Of a stretch of DNA of 64,000 nt, positions 53,920 through 64,000 are shown in pieces; positions within the stretch are counted from its first letter, which is position 1, and every line of letters starts with the position of its first letter. The notes beneath the pieces are model-generated. The model was not told the origin of the DNA, did no database searches, and was given only the letters and a program-made list of their open reading frames with translations. Location: assembly GCA_038380435.1 (NCBI GenBank), contig JAWZYU010000057.1, positions 1,612,001 to 1,676,000 of the forward strand, read 5' to 3'. The stretch comes from Ryuthela nishihirai. Lineage: Eukaryota > Arthropoda > Arachnida > Araneae > Heptathelidae. The position numbers and the translations under genes are program-made.

Positions 53920-54125
53920 TCCAGTGCCAAAATTGTCAAACAGGGACGATTCGGCCAATGGACAATTGGTGTAAAGAGATGATTCGTCCAATGGAATAGC
54001 TTGTCCAAAGCACAATTGTCCAATGGGACAGCTCATCCAAAGTAAAATTGTCCAAAGAGAGAATTCTACAAAAGTCGATTCATCCAATGAAACATTTCGT
54101 CCAAAGATTTTTCATCCCAAGTGAA
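53920..54125. repeat. Degenerate tandem repeat of (A)TTG/GTCCAA words
   Basis: Short units such as TTGTCCAAAG.ACAATTGTCCAATGGGA and ATTCGTCCAATGGAATAGC recur with spacing of about 18-22 bases. It is probably an eroded minisatellite, and the open frames across it on the minus strand are by-products. Confidence 0.6.
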
Positions 54126-54234
54126 ATAGCCAATGACGATAATATGCTATGAGAACCTATACCTGAGATAGGCTGCATTACCCACGAGAATTCAAGGAAG
54201 GGTAAAGGAGACGAAAAAACTGATAAATTTACAT

Positions 54235-54900
54235 ACAGTAGACTCCCTCTTATCCGGTCCTTAAGGGACCGGACCTTTGCCGGATGAAAGGAAGGACGAG
54301 TAACCCGAAAATTGTGTCAGAAAATTAAAAAAAATTACAGATGACAAAAAAACTAACTGTACTTTATTTTTATTAATATTTTGTTGTACAATATTAATAA
54401 TTTACTCACACTCAGTTGAAAAATTCCGTGATTTTCTTTTGTGTCTTTGAACTTAACACTCTTTCCCTTGCAAAGTCTTGCCATTTTTTAATAAACATCA
54501 CACGAATCGCAGGTAAGGACTTTTGTTGTTGAATGTATCTTACTGCAACATCAAAAGTTTCTTTTCTTTTAATATGGTTAACTTTCCATTCTTCCTCTTC
54601 ATTCTCCTATTCTTCTCCGTTCCCTTCTTGGCAGACTGCATTAATAATTTCTTAATCATTCAGTGTTTCATTCTCCAAGTGCTCATCACCTTTTAACTAT
54701 TTTTCAATGTCATCTTCTTCAAAGTGTGTCACATCCAGGCAGCAGTTTAAAGTCATTAAGTAGCGAAATATTGACATTCGATACTTCCGTGTTGTCGTCT
54801 TTGGTTCTTTCTACACAGTTTTCAACTTTGGGCCAAAGTTTTCTCCATGACTTCACAAACGTTATACAAGGTATTTCTTGAAAAGCTCTTGCGAACATGG
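54235..54900 (-). pseudogene. Pogo/Tigger-type transposase 3' part with terminal repeat
   Basis: At the left, CAGTAGACTCCCTCTTATCCGG is the terminal sequence typical of pogo/Tigger elements. On the minus strand the coding relic runs from about 54880 to 54430: FVKSWRKLWPKVEN, LLPGCD, then RYIQQQKSLPAIRVMFIKKW and TQKKITEFF, which fit the C-terminal region of these transposases. Several stops interrupt it, and the N-terminal DNA-binding half is absent. Confidence 0.7.
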
Positions 54901-55501
54901 TAGATCACATCCTTGATATATTTATTGTTTTCAAAACATTTAAAAGTTCTATTCCCTCATTTTCGGTTTTTAAAAACAAGTGAATACTTTCAGGTTATTC
55001 GATATTATTTCTGTATAATTGTGATAAATAATTTATTCTATTTCATACTGGTTTTTAACTCTATGCAATATTGCAGTAGGTGGCTGTGCGCAAGATCACG
55101 ACACAAAAAAAAACTGGTTCCATAGTCTGATGTTAGTGGCGCAAAAATTGCCGAAACTGTAGGTGAGTGACTCTCTGTATCATACAGTGACTTGAAATAA
55201 TTTCTTGAAAACTCTGGTTGTTCTGAGTGGGACCCGAACCCGTGACTCCAAGAAGCACGTTGGGCCTACTAACCGCTGGACATTCAGAAGCTGACAATTC
55301 TTTTTAGCAAAGTAATATTATATGCATTCCTGGAATTTTTGCTGATTCACCAGTGGCGTCATCTATTATCAGGTAACGAGACAACCAAGCACAACACCTC
55401 CTATACCAGAAGGTTGATGGACCCAGTTATGACGTCGTCGTACGTCGTCCTATATCTAGAAAAACTCTTAGAAATATTTTTCTAATTTTATTAGTGGTGT
55501 A
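54901..55501. other. Unassigned DNA with a tRNA-like relic
   Basis: At 55212-55290 the minus strand has tRNA-like boxes (TGTCCAGCGGTTAGTAGG and GGTTCGGGTCCCACTC), probably a SINE head. Nothing else is recognised. Confidence 0.4.
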
Positions 55502-55715
55502 CAGTCGCTCAAAAAAGTATCCTAACGCTACGGTTGATTAGAGAATTCAGAAAAAATATCTGGCAACGATTTTTTTAGAAATTAGTGATCTGGCAACCTT
55601 CGTGCCACGTGACACGAAGGTTGCCATATCACTAATTTCTAAAAAAATCGTTGCCAGATATTTTTTCTAAATTCTCTAATCAACCGTAGCGTTCGGATAC
55701 TTTTTTGAGCGACTG
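55502..55715. mobile_element. Foldback MITE, copy 3
   Basis: 214 bp between TA dinucleotides. The arms are nearly perfect over about 105 bp, with the centre CCTTCGTGCCACGTGACACGAAGG. This is the most symmetrical of the three copies. Confidence 0.9.
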
Positions 55716-56480
55716 TACTATTATATATCAATATATTTTGTGGAAATGGACTGATGCCAACTCTGTCTTTTTTCCACTAAGTGTGACTATCACTCTTCCC
55801 GCGATTTCAGTACCTACTTTTGGCGCCATATATGGTCTCGGGTGAACATTTAAAAAGACAAAAAGTAACACTGTGATTATCAATTACCACTATGAATAAT
55901 AATATTTATTTAAAAATATACCTAATTTTGAAGGAAAATTATTCGTATTTATTTAGGGATTCTAATATATAAGAATAATGTTTCCTTCCTTTCAGACACT
56001 GATATAGATATTATTAGAAAAGGACACCAGTAATAATAATAGAAATAGATTTTCGCATTCCCTTTAATTGCGTTAACAATTGATATTTCAGGAAGTTGTC
56101 AGAGTATATCTTGAATGCTAAGGCAGTGAAGGTGGTGTAATTTTATGAGACAAAATAGCATTGGATGAAACTTGGCATTGATATTTTGACCAAGAAATAT
56201 CGATCACCCACAGTATCCAGAATACTCTACCCACAAGATATCTAAGTGGATCAGTTCATATCCAGTGATTGTCTCAGATATCTATGGTATATTTTCTGGA
56301 GATTTCGTTTGTGTGGCTAGCCACATGATCCAGTTCTAGTCTTAAGCTCTCTAATGTGCTTTGTCAGAGACCCATGCTTACTGAGTGATTGGATTCACTT
56401 TTGATTTGCACATATACTGAATGGCCACTTTATTCTCAACATCCCTTGGACTGCATGTCATAGAATGTCCTTTACCATCT
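55716..56480. other. Unassigned AT-rich DNA
   Basis: I see no gene or nameable repeat in this stretch. Confidence 0.3.
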
Positions 56481-56499
56481 CCACGTGCACCAGGATCGC

Positions 56500-56872
56500 A
56501 ATTTTATGTTGCCAGCTTTACGTCTCAACTGGGCATGCATTGAGAATTTTATCCGCTAATTCCTGTTCTGCCTTCGATGAGAAAGGGTGCATCGAAGGGC
56601 TTGAAAATGCACGGGCTTTGTAAGATCGCCGTCCGTCCAAAGAATCATTAAACGTGGATCAATCTAGAGGACAGCGATAACGAAGTGATGCAAATTGTTT
56701 AATATTACATCACTTGAAGTTATGCATTAAAACTTAAAGGATGTATTAAAACGAGTTAAATATGTCTTCACGCGAACGTTCAATCTGTCTGTTAACAACT
56801 GTGTAGAGGAACTATTTCCCCAACTTTCTCTGAACCGATGGTGTCCATGGGATCTAATTTGGCCTTTGTCTA
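56500..56872 (+). repeat. SINE family 1, very old copy
   Basis: The words GCATCGAAGGGCTTGAAAATGC, ATCGCCGTCCGTCC and CCCCAACTTTCTCTGAACC..TGGTGTCCATGGGA line up with the body of the family. The head is not readable. Confidence 0.55.
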
Positions 56873-56875
56873 ACT

Positions 56876-57140
56876 AAGGGGAGGACGTGGCTCAGTCGAT
56901 AGCGCGCCAGGCTCTTAATCTGCAGCTCCCAGTTTCGAGTCCCAGTTGTGCAGGAGTGCCATACCCTGTGCACATTAAAGAACATACTGGATGGTCTTAA
57001 CGAGAGGCTACCATCTGTCTCCCAACAGCTGTTCAATGGGTCCCTTGTCCCAACCTTCTCTGAACCTTTGGGGTCCTTGTAACCTGGCCATATAGCCCAT
57101 TGTATGCAAAAAAAAGTTCCGCTCAGAAATAATACTATTA
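56876..57140 (+). repeat. SINE family 1 with an internal deletion
   Basis: A complete head (GTGGCTCAGTCGATAGCGCGCC, GTTTCGAGTCCCAGTTG) joins directly to GCAGGAGTGCCATACCCTGTGCAC. About 110 bases of the body are missing. The 3' end AAGTTCCGCTCAGAAATAATA is present. Confidence 0.8.
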
Positions 57141-57539
57141 AATCCAATGTGCTAAAAAAAGGGCCTTTCGGAGATAAAATGTTGCACACCCCCTGTTCAT
57201 GCACAGCTGAAAGAGGGAAGAGTAGGGAAATAACAAACTCGGGGTGATTAATTGTATTGTGTCTTTAATTACAATTTCAGTGATCGTATAATAAACTTTA
57301 TACGGTTAGTACAATTAATTATAATTATTTATTTTTCTCTGCTATTTTCTTGCACCATTTTGTAATCGGGCCTTCCTCTTATGGTTCTTTAAATGAAACT
57401 AGTTAATCAAAAATATCTAGAATGGCTTTCGTTCAAAGTTATTCATCAGAATGAATTTTATAACTTCCGGAAAATTAGAGATTTTACATATTTGATTCTA
57501 CCATGTGAACTTTGTATGCCCATGTGTTGCTGCCCATGA
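57141..57539. other. Unassigned AT-rich DNA
   Basis: I see no gene or nameable repeat in this stretch. Confidence 0.3.
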
Positions 57540-57735
57540 GTACTGCCTATGAGTTGGGTCTGCCTGTAGTTGGTCTGGCTCATAATCTTTGGTTCCCAGC
57601 CTCAAGTCCCTAATGTTCTATCACTGAAATTTACTCCCATATCCTTTGCCTGCCCTCAGTAACAAAGGAAAGACTTAATGGTGTGGAAATGTCTGGAGTT
57701 CTTCGGATGGGACTTTAAAACAAGGTTCTTTATGC
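57540..57735 (+). repeat. SINE family 1, old 5' half
   Basis: GTCTGGCTCATAATCTTTGGTTCCCAGCCTCAAGTCCC corresponds to the head, and GGTGTGGAAATGTCTGGAGTTCTTCGGATGGGACTTTAAAAC to the first part of the body. It ends where the next copy begins in opposite orientation. Confidence 0.6.
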
Positions 57736-57736
57736 A

Positions 57737-58105
57737 GTTGACTTGTTTCACGCTGAGCGGTCATTTTTTGAACAAAATGGGCTAAGTGATCAGGTCACAA
57801 GGACCCCGAGGGCTCAGAGATGGTTACGTGAAGAGGACCCATTGGAACAGCTGTTGGGAGACAGATGGTAGCCTCCCGTCAAGGCCATACAAAGTGTTTT
57901 TAAGGTGTAAGAGAATGGCTCTCCCGCACACAGAGCCAAGGCTTAGAGTCCCATTCCACGGACAACGGCCTTTCCAATCCCATCGGTATCCCCTATTGAC
58001 GGAGGGCAGGGAGTTTTTCAGAGATAAATCTCAACTCTGGCCCGCCTGGGACTCGAAACTTGAACTGTAGATTATGTACCTGGCACTGTTCCTAATGAGC
58101 CATTC
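57737..58105 (-). repeat. SINE family 1, near full length
   Basis: The 3' end (CACGCTGAGCGGTCATTTTTTG) is at the left, and the B-box (GTTTCGAGTCCCAGGCGGG on the minus strand) and head are at the right. It is head-to-head inverted against the copy at 58303. Confidence 0.83.
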
Positions 58106-58302
58106 CTATCTACGTCGGGAATCGGGGAAGTAGCCGTGTAGGTAAAGATCCCATTAGTTTCAGACAAGACAATGCATTTGTTAAAGACACTGTCAGAGTC
58201 AGGACAGAATATAGAAACAATAATAGGGTCGGGGGTTAAAATAGGGGGTGGGGGTTAAAGAAACTGGATTTCCTTTACATTGTAACACTTACCATTTAGA
58301 GG

Positions 58303-58675
58303 GGGGGGGGGTCGGTAGCGCGCCAGGCTAGTAATCTGCAGTTCCCAGGTTCGAGTCCCAGCTGGGTCAGCGTTGAGATTTATCTCCGCAAAATTCCTCG
58401 CCCTTCCCATGGTCAGTAGGGGACACCGATGGGCTTGGAAAGGCCGCCGTCGTCGGATGGGACGTTAAGCCGTGGCCCCGTGTGCGGGAGAGCCATACCC
58501 TGTGCACGTTAAAGAACACGCTGGTTGGCCTTGACGGGAGGCTACCATCTGTCTCCCAACAGCTGTTCCAGTGGTCCCCTCCCCCAACCTTCTCTGAGCC
58601 TTCGAGGTCCATGTGACCTGGCCATTTAGCCCATGGTGTGCAAAAAAGTGCCGCTCATAGGTAAAACAACCCAAC
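58303..58675 (+). repeat. SINE family 1, full length and well preserved
   Basis: It opens with a G run and GTCGGTAGCGCGCCAGG, has the B-box GGTTCGAGTCCCAGCTGGG and ends GTAAAACAACCCAA. The 11-bp target duplication CCATTTAGAGG is at 58292-58302 and 58676-58686. It is a good reference copy for the family. Confidence 0.9.
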
Positions 58676-58931
58676 CCATTTAGAGGTTTTGGAAAACAAT
58701 TCATCACAAATTCTTTAAATATGCACAAGAATAATAATTTGTGTTTTCCATTACCCTTATTAGGATTCTCAAAAGGAGAAAATCATGAACCTTTCCCTCC
58801 TAAATCCGGCCCTGCTATATCGTTATTTTTAGTCTTCTATCGGTCGTAACCATTTATGTATGAAAAGTGTGTCACATGTGGCACCACGTGAGTCATTGGC
58901 ATTTTCTTCAATGATTATCACTCATTTGGTC

Positions 58932-59000
58932 TTGCGGGGGGGAGGAGATCTGTCGGGAAAGCGCCAGGTTCGTAATCTGTAGTTCCTTGGTTCGAGAAAT
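58932..59000 (+). repeat. SINE family 1, head fragment
   Basis: CGGGAAAGCGCCAGGTTCGTAATCTGTAGTTCCTTGGTTCGAG matches the tRNA-like head. The sequence diverges right after the B-box. Confidence 0.7.
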
Positions 59001-59888
59001 ACCACCTTGATACACCAGCTGGACAACCTTGAACAAAAGGAGATATATTAATTATGCATAAAACTTCAGGTGATTGGAATTCTTTGTCCTTCCTCGGATT
59101 TCTGCCTAGCCTACTTCAAGTGATGCGCATTGCTTAAAATTACATCACTTGAAGGCATGTATTAAAACGAATTGAAATAAAGTAATTTATTCATTACAAT
59201 TTTATTAAAGTATTTCAGAATATTATAAAATTAATTACCAAATTTTTAAAAATAAGTAGGTAACAGCCGCCCAACTAAGGAATGTCAAAGGGAGAAAAGA
59301 GCCAGCTCCATACGCGTAATATAAAGTTTTCGATTGTAGCATCCTCTAAACATAGCAGTTTCGTGTGTTGCAGTGAAGCCACCTAGCCAGGAAGAGGAGC
59401 GAATTTACCTGCATTAGTTTTTCACTGCCCAGCAAGGTTTTCCATCGCTTACCCAAAACGTGACTAATTTTACGTACACCTTGACTGAAAATTGTTCATT
59501 TCCAGAATACTTGCTTTTATGAGACACCATTGTAATTTCTTTTCCTACGGAGCAAAAAAGCGAGGAAAAATTAAAATTCTTAATAAAATCGTATTTTGCA
59601 AACCTCGTAGTAGCTATGCTCATTAAGCAAATTTTAATATTTTAAACATTCTACAATATTTAATATATTATAATGAGTTCAGATTTATGTGTAGCTGCAC
59701 ACGATAATGTGTTTTATACAGTTATATTTTATACGATTATAAATATTAAAAAAAATCCATGTCTAGTTTCTTACTTGTATAAACTGTCAACAGATGGCAG
59801 CAGGCATTTCATATATCAACCATAAAATGAACGTCACTATTAGAACAAAGTGCCGACATCTATATACATCGATATGTTCAAGGGAACA
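59001..59888. other. Unassigned AT-rich DNA
   Basis: I see no gene. The minus-strand frame at 59414-59623 is not recognisable. Confidence 0.3.
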
Positions 59889-59889
59889 A

Positions 59890-60050
59890 AACTGCAACAT
59901 ACATTGACTTACATGTTCGCAAGATGATTAAATGTATTAATTTACATATTAATTTCAAAAATTCTGCAAAACTATTTAAAAAAAACTGTTCCTGCAGGTA
60001 TCGTAAAATGCGCTCCTGAACGGGATAAAATGCTCATTGAATAACTTTAG
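59890..60050. repeat. Right arm of the inverted duplication, part 1
   Basis: This is the reverse complement of about 47600-47785, including AACGGGATAAAATGCTCATTGAAT. It is separated from part 2 (61250-61760) by SINE insertions. Confidence 0.75.
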
Positions 60051-60133
60051 TTTAACCACTGTACGCAAATAGCGATGGGTGTTAGACAGTTTGAAACACT
60101 AATTAAATCACATTAAATATTTCAAGGGTAAGG

Positions 60134-60505
60134 TTGGGTTGGGTTGTTTTACCTCTGAGCGGCACTTTTTTGCACACCATGGGCTAAATGGCCAGGTCAC
60201 ATAGACCCCGAAGGCTCAGAGAAGGTTGGGGGAGGGGACCCACTGAAACAGCTGTGGGAGACATATGGTAGCCTCCCGTCAAGGCCATCCAGCGTGTTCT
60301 TTAACGTGCACAGGGTATGGCTCTCCCGCACACGGGGCCACGGCTTAACGTCCCATCCGACGGACGGCGGCCTTTCCAAGCCCATCGGTGTCCCCTACTG
60401 ACCGTGGGCAGGGCGGGGAATTTTGCGGAGATAAATCTCAATGCTGACCCAGCTGGGAACTACAGATTACGAGCCTGGCGCGCTACCGACTGAGTCACCC
60501 CCGCC
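60134..60505 (-). repeat. SINE family 1, full length and well preserved
   Basis: GTTGGGTTGTTTTACCTCTGAGCGGCAC (3' end) is at the left, and GCGCGCTACCGACTGAGTC (A-box complement) at the right. About 12 bases with the B-box core are deleted after CCCAGCTGGGA. The target duplication CAAGGGTAAGG is at 60123-60133 and 60506-60516. Confidence 0.9.
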
Positions 60506-60689
60506 CAAGGGTAAGGCAAAGCATAGCTACAGCGGGTTAAAATGATTGCACTGCGCATGTGCAGATAGCCTCTTACAGTTGTTTCTGTGCCTGTACACTA
60601 ATTAGCCACGTACAACTTCGGCAAAATTCCACAGTGTGGCGCCACTTACGCTTGCGTGAAGCGGCATTCTTCTCCATAGACCTTATTTG

Positions 60690-60815
60690 GCCCTACCCTA
60701 CCCTCTGTCAATAGGGGACAACAATGGGCTTTGAAAGAGCGTCGTCCGTCAGATGGGACGTTAAACCATGGCTCAGTGTGCTGGAGATATGTATATATGT
60801 TGTGCACGTTAAAGT
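60690..60815 (+). repeat. SINE family 1, middle fragment
   Basis: CTCTGTCAATAGGGGACAACAATGGGCTTTGAAAGAGCGTCGTCCGTC and GATGGGACGTTAAACCATGG match the central body. Neither end is present. Confidence 0.72.
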
Positions 60816-61249
60816 AAATGAGTGTCCATTAGAATAAAAAAAATAATACTAATGCCTTTATGGAGGATATTGTGTATTAGTTTGTAACAAAGAAATTTTT
60901 TTCGTAATGGGGGAATTTAAATTCTAAGAAAATGTTTACCGAAATCAAGATTTATTGTCCTATGATCTGTTCTTGTTTCCCTAGATCCGTTCTGTTAGGG
61001 TTGCAATAAGTATAAAATTCACCAATGATTATAACTATTTGAAACGGAATTTTGCAATAAATCTAAACGTTGAGAGTCGATATAAATCAAATATTTAATG
61101 CATGTAATCAAACGAGCATAATTCTGAATTTCTTTTTATTCAACATGTTATTTCCATCCGTTTCATTTATATTGCAAAGAAAGCATTAAACGAATTGTTC
61201 CATTTAATTCAACATTCACTTTGTTTAATTCTTCAGTATTTGGAAAGTA

Positions 61250-62110
61250 TCCAATGGATATTTAATATACAAAATTTATACTGTCATGAAAGATGCTGGT
61301 TATATCCAGTGTACGGTTATTTTTAAAATATCGATATTCTAAAACCCTAGGCTTATTAATTGAGAAATCGAAAGTTAATTTCGAGAAGCTTCAGTGAATG
61401 TCACTCTTTTAAATCCACAAAATAGTACCGGTCACGTTGGTAAACAAGGAAGCTTATGGTTTCCATGGATACGTGTTTTGTTTCGGTATTGGGATATCAT
61501 TTGTCTGTCTGAAACCAAAATGACTCTAAAATTGATGACTTCTTTTATTTCATTAGAGTAAAATTCCGTAAGTAGATATTGAAAAATTCATTGGCACCGA
61601 GGGTCGAATCCAATGGGTCCAAGAGGGCCATCCACCCACCATTTGAGAACGCTGTTAAGGTTAATTGATAAAAAAAATCATTATTTTTATGAGTTTTTCG
61701 TGCATGTTTAAAGAAAAGTTTCAAAGATCTTGTCAAGATCGCTCTTATTTATTTGAGAGATCTGTTAGACGAATGTCTTTAGTGGCTCATAATCACACAG
61801 TAATCACCTGCTAAACAAGGAAGCTTATGGTTTCCATGGTTACGTGTTTTGTTTCGGTATTGGGATATCATTTGTCTGTCTGAAAACGAAATGACTCTAA
61901 AATTAATGACTTTTTTTTCATTTCATTACAATAATATTCCGTAAGTATATAATTAAAAATTCATTGGCACCCAGGGTCGAATCCAAGGGGTCAAAGAGGG
62001 ACATCCACTCATCATTTCAGAATACTCTTAATTGATATAAAAAAATAATATTCATGGATTTTTCGTGCATTTTTCAAGAAAAGTTTTAAAGATATCTATC
62101 AAGATTGCCT
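61250..62110. repeat. Right arm of the inverted duplication, part 2, with a tandem partial copy
   Basis: 61250-61760 is the reverse complement of 47030-47540. A second partial copy follows in the same direction at about 61812-62110 (AAACAAGGAAGCTTATGGTTTCCATGG.TACGTGTTTTGTTTCGGTATTGGGATATCATTTGTCTGTCTGAAA at both), giving a tandem pair with a period of about 370 bp. The family is unknown. Confidence 0.78.
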
Positions 62111-62489
62111 CTTAAGCAAATGAAAGTAATTCCTATTAGCTTAAATAATAAATATATTTTCACATACTGAATTGAATTAAACTGCCCAAAATAATAATAA
62201 TTTCCATGTTATGTCAATGGTAATCTGACTTCGAAGTTCTGTGAGACGAAAAATTGCATTTAATTGAATAATAACACTGAGGAAAAAGTAATAATTTATT
62301 GTTTTAATTTTTTTAAAATAATAATTAAATCTGTTTCAATCCAGATTATCAACATATTCTTTCAGTATTTATAAAAGAGTTATGGAAGCTAAAATATTTC
62401 ACCATAATAGTACTTCAAAAGAATTTATCTCAGAAATTAAACTTAAAAAATAAGTATTATTTCAAATCGTTTAATAATAATAAAAAATA

Positions 62490-62585
62490 TTCCCTCAAGC
62501 AGCTGCTTGCCACAGAGGTCTGACAGGAGCTTGTCAGTTAATATGCCATACTAAATATGAGTGATTGGCGGGACCTCAGCTGATT
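62490..62585 (-). repeat. SINE family 2, 3' half
   Basis: The perfect palindrome CAAGCAGCTGCTTG begins the copy at the left. CACAGAGGTCTGACAGGAGC.TGTCAG and GGCGGGACCTCAGCTG follow. The tRNA-like head is missing. Confidence 0.8.
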
Positions 62586-62814
62586 ATCTATATTTAATAA
62601 AATATACATTTTAGAAATTTGCGTAATGATTTTTTTAAATTTTTTTTAATTAGAAATTACCAGAACTTTCTGAAATAGAAAATATAAATTCATTTTGTAG
62701 TGTTACGTTAGAAAGCTACATTAAGTAGCGGTCGCTGTTACCAGTACAAGATAACATAGAACGCCACAGCTGCTCTGAGGTATTAAATACCCCTCAGTCA
62801 ACATCAAATGCCAT

Positions 62815-63157
62815 TATTCGAAATCTCGATCGTGAGGGCTTGAAATATCCGAAGCTTGAATTTGTCAGTGTTTTAGCTGTTATGAAAAAAGCTGTAAACA
62901 AAAAGTACTACCCACTTTGAGTTCAAAGAGAAAAAGTGTTAACCCTGTTAAAGTTAACATTTCTACCAAGGTTATACAAAAATAAATTATTTCATTGTTC
63001 TTTTAATGATGAGAGCCACATAAAAAACGTTTGTAAGATAATAATACAGAATTTTTTAAAACCATATTTAACGAATTATGGTAGTAAGTATACTGAAGAA
63101 GTTGTACAACTCAAGCTGAATTCTAAACCCCTGTCAAGAAAAATGCTTAAATTATAA
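62815..63157 (+). pseudogene. Decayed coding relic, probably transposon-derived
   Basis: One frame reads NLDREGLKYPKLEFVSVLAVMKK, then a stop at about 62919, then a shifted 73-codon frame with LLKLTFLPRLYKNKLFHCSF and IIIQNFLKPYLTNYGSKYT. The segments run on sensibly across the break, so this was probably coding. The style recalls C-terminal tails of arthropod transposases, but I cannot name the family. Confidence 0.35.
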
Positions 63158-63835
63158 ATATTTCAGTTGCCAATTCCTGGTATATTTCTGATAGAATGTT
63201 TACGTATTCAATAAAATCCTTGAATTGCACAAATACTTGAATAAATATTCTTTAATGCGAGATTTTAAGATCAGAAGTAATTAAGAACTGAAATTTTAGC
63301 AACACTGAAATAAAGGTGTTATGAGAAAGAGTGAATTCTGTGCTGCAGCATGACCTTCATTTGTGTCTATTGATAAAGTTCCATTGCCTATGGAACCAGC
63401 ATTATGCAGTAAAATTATTCCGTTAAAGAATTCTGCATATATATTATAGAAATAAGCCATGGATTAACCTAAACTGAAGGTAAAGTGATTTATTTTTTTT
63501 ATTAATGTTTTAGTGAATTTTCCTTCAAATAATTACCGTTGAATTGGTCGACCAGATCGCTATATACTTAACGTTAGCGTAGAGTAGCTTACCAGGGAAC
63601 GGTGCTGCCCTCATATGGCAAGTTCTGAAGCTTCCTATGCGCTTTCTGCGGAAATCGGCAGGCATTCCATTATGCAGGCACCGATATAATGCTTAAAAGA
63701 ATGAAACAATCACCTAATCGGGGATCGTACCCACGACCGAAAAAAATAAACGGCGACACCATTTTTGACGCATCTATGTAATTAAAATATTATTGCAGTT
63801 ATATAAATTGAACACTTGAATTGCCATTTAAACTA
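63158..63835. other. Unassigned DNA with a possible SINE head
   Basis: No gene is seen. At about 63706-63740 the minus strand reads GGTCGTGGGTACGATCCCCGATTAGGTG, which resembles a tRNA B-box region of a third SINE type. Confidence 0.35.
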
Positions 63836-64000
63836 TAGTACACTCTCTCTTATCCGGTTTCGGCTCAATCGGCCACCGTTTTAACCAATCGTTCCAAGAA
63901 GCGAAAGCAAGTCTCCACGTGTTTTGTTTATAGTACAGTAATTTTAACGTAATTTTGTTTATAGTACAGTATGTGTTGTAATCTATTAATTATTGTGTGG
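63836..64000 (+). mobile_element. Pogo/Tigger-type element terminus, cut by the window end
   Basis: TATAGTACACTCTCTCTTATCCGGTTTCGGC is the terminal sequence type of pogo/Tigger elements and resembles the terminus at 54235. A small direct repeat, GTTTATAGTACAGTA, occurs at 63927 and 63957. The element body, if any, lies beyond the window. Confidence 0.55.

Overview
This is an animal nuclear DNA window: AT-rich, with no operons, and dense in tRNA-headed SINEs, non-LTR and LTR retrotransposons, Tc1/mariner and pogo-type remnants, plus two histone genes carrying metazoan histone 3' stem-loops. The repeat style fits an arthropod, and an arachnid is my best guess, but nothing in the window proves the species. 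I see no intact single-copy host gene. The only recognisable host-type genes are a damaged histone H4, a damaged histone H1 and a broken C2H2 zinc-finger fragment.

The main item is a pair of near-full-length LTR retrotransposons of one family, at 770-4875 and 39354-43329, both with sense on the minus strand. Each has two identical LTRs (638 bp and 622 bp), a tRNA-Leu primer-binding site, a polypurine tract and a 4-bp ATAT duplication. In place of normal gag-pol, each carries one long uninterrupted ORF (963 and 931 codons). That ORF joins a coiled-coil N-terminus, an unrecognised middle, an intronless thymidine (pyrimidine-nucleoside) phosphorylase domain, two decayed C2H2 fingers and the C-terminal tail of a gypsy-type integrase. 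It runs on through the polypurine tract into the 3' LTR. The phosphorylase keeps its phosphate-site residues, but two residues of the nucleoside site are replaced in both copies. Indels between the copies keep the reading frame inside the ORF but not in the LTR. This looks like gene capture by a non-autonomous LTR element that has been mobile recently.

Region by region. 1-6 kb: LTR element 1 and AT-rich DNA. 6-10 kb: SINEs and unrecognised DNA. 10-22.8 kb: a nest of mutually inverted and direct repeat copies, several carrying the palindrome TGACGTCA, with pieces of an RTE-like LINE inserted. 22.4-26.7 kb: the best LINE copy, with endonuclease and reverse transcriptase broken by one stop and one frameshift, flanked by a direct repeat of about 125 bp. 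29-31.3 kb: convergent H4 and H1 pseudogenes, with a mariner-like transposase abutting the H1 start. 31.3-34.9 kb: a foldback MITE and two dead Tc1-like transposases interrupted by SINEs. 36 kb: zinc-finger relic. 39.3-43.3 kb: LTR element 2. 43.6-45.6 kb: another LINE copy. 46-49 kb: SINE, part of a 14-kb-apart inverted duplication, and a 30-bp-unit minisatellite. 49-58.7 kb: SINEs, jockey-like and pogo-like relics and two more MITEs. 59-64 kb: the other arm of the inverted duplication, more SINEs, and a pogo-type terminus at the right edge.

Most of the window is mobile DNA inserting into mobile DNA. All transposon family names are inferred by reading motifs, not by database search.
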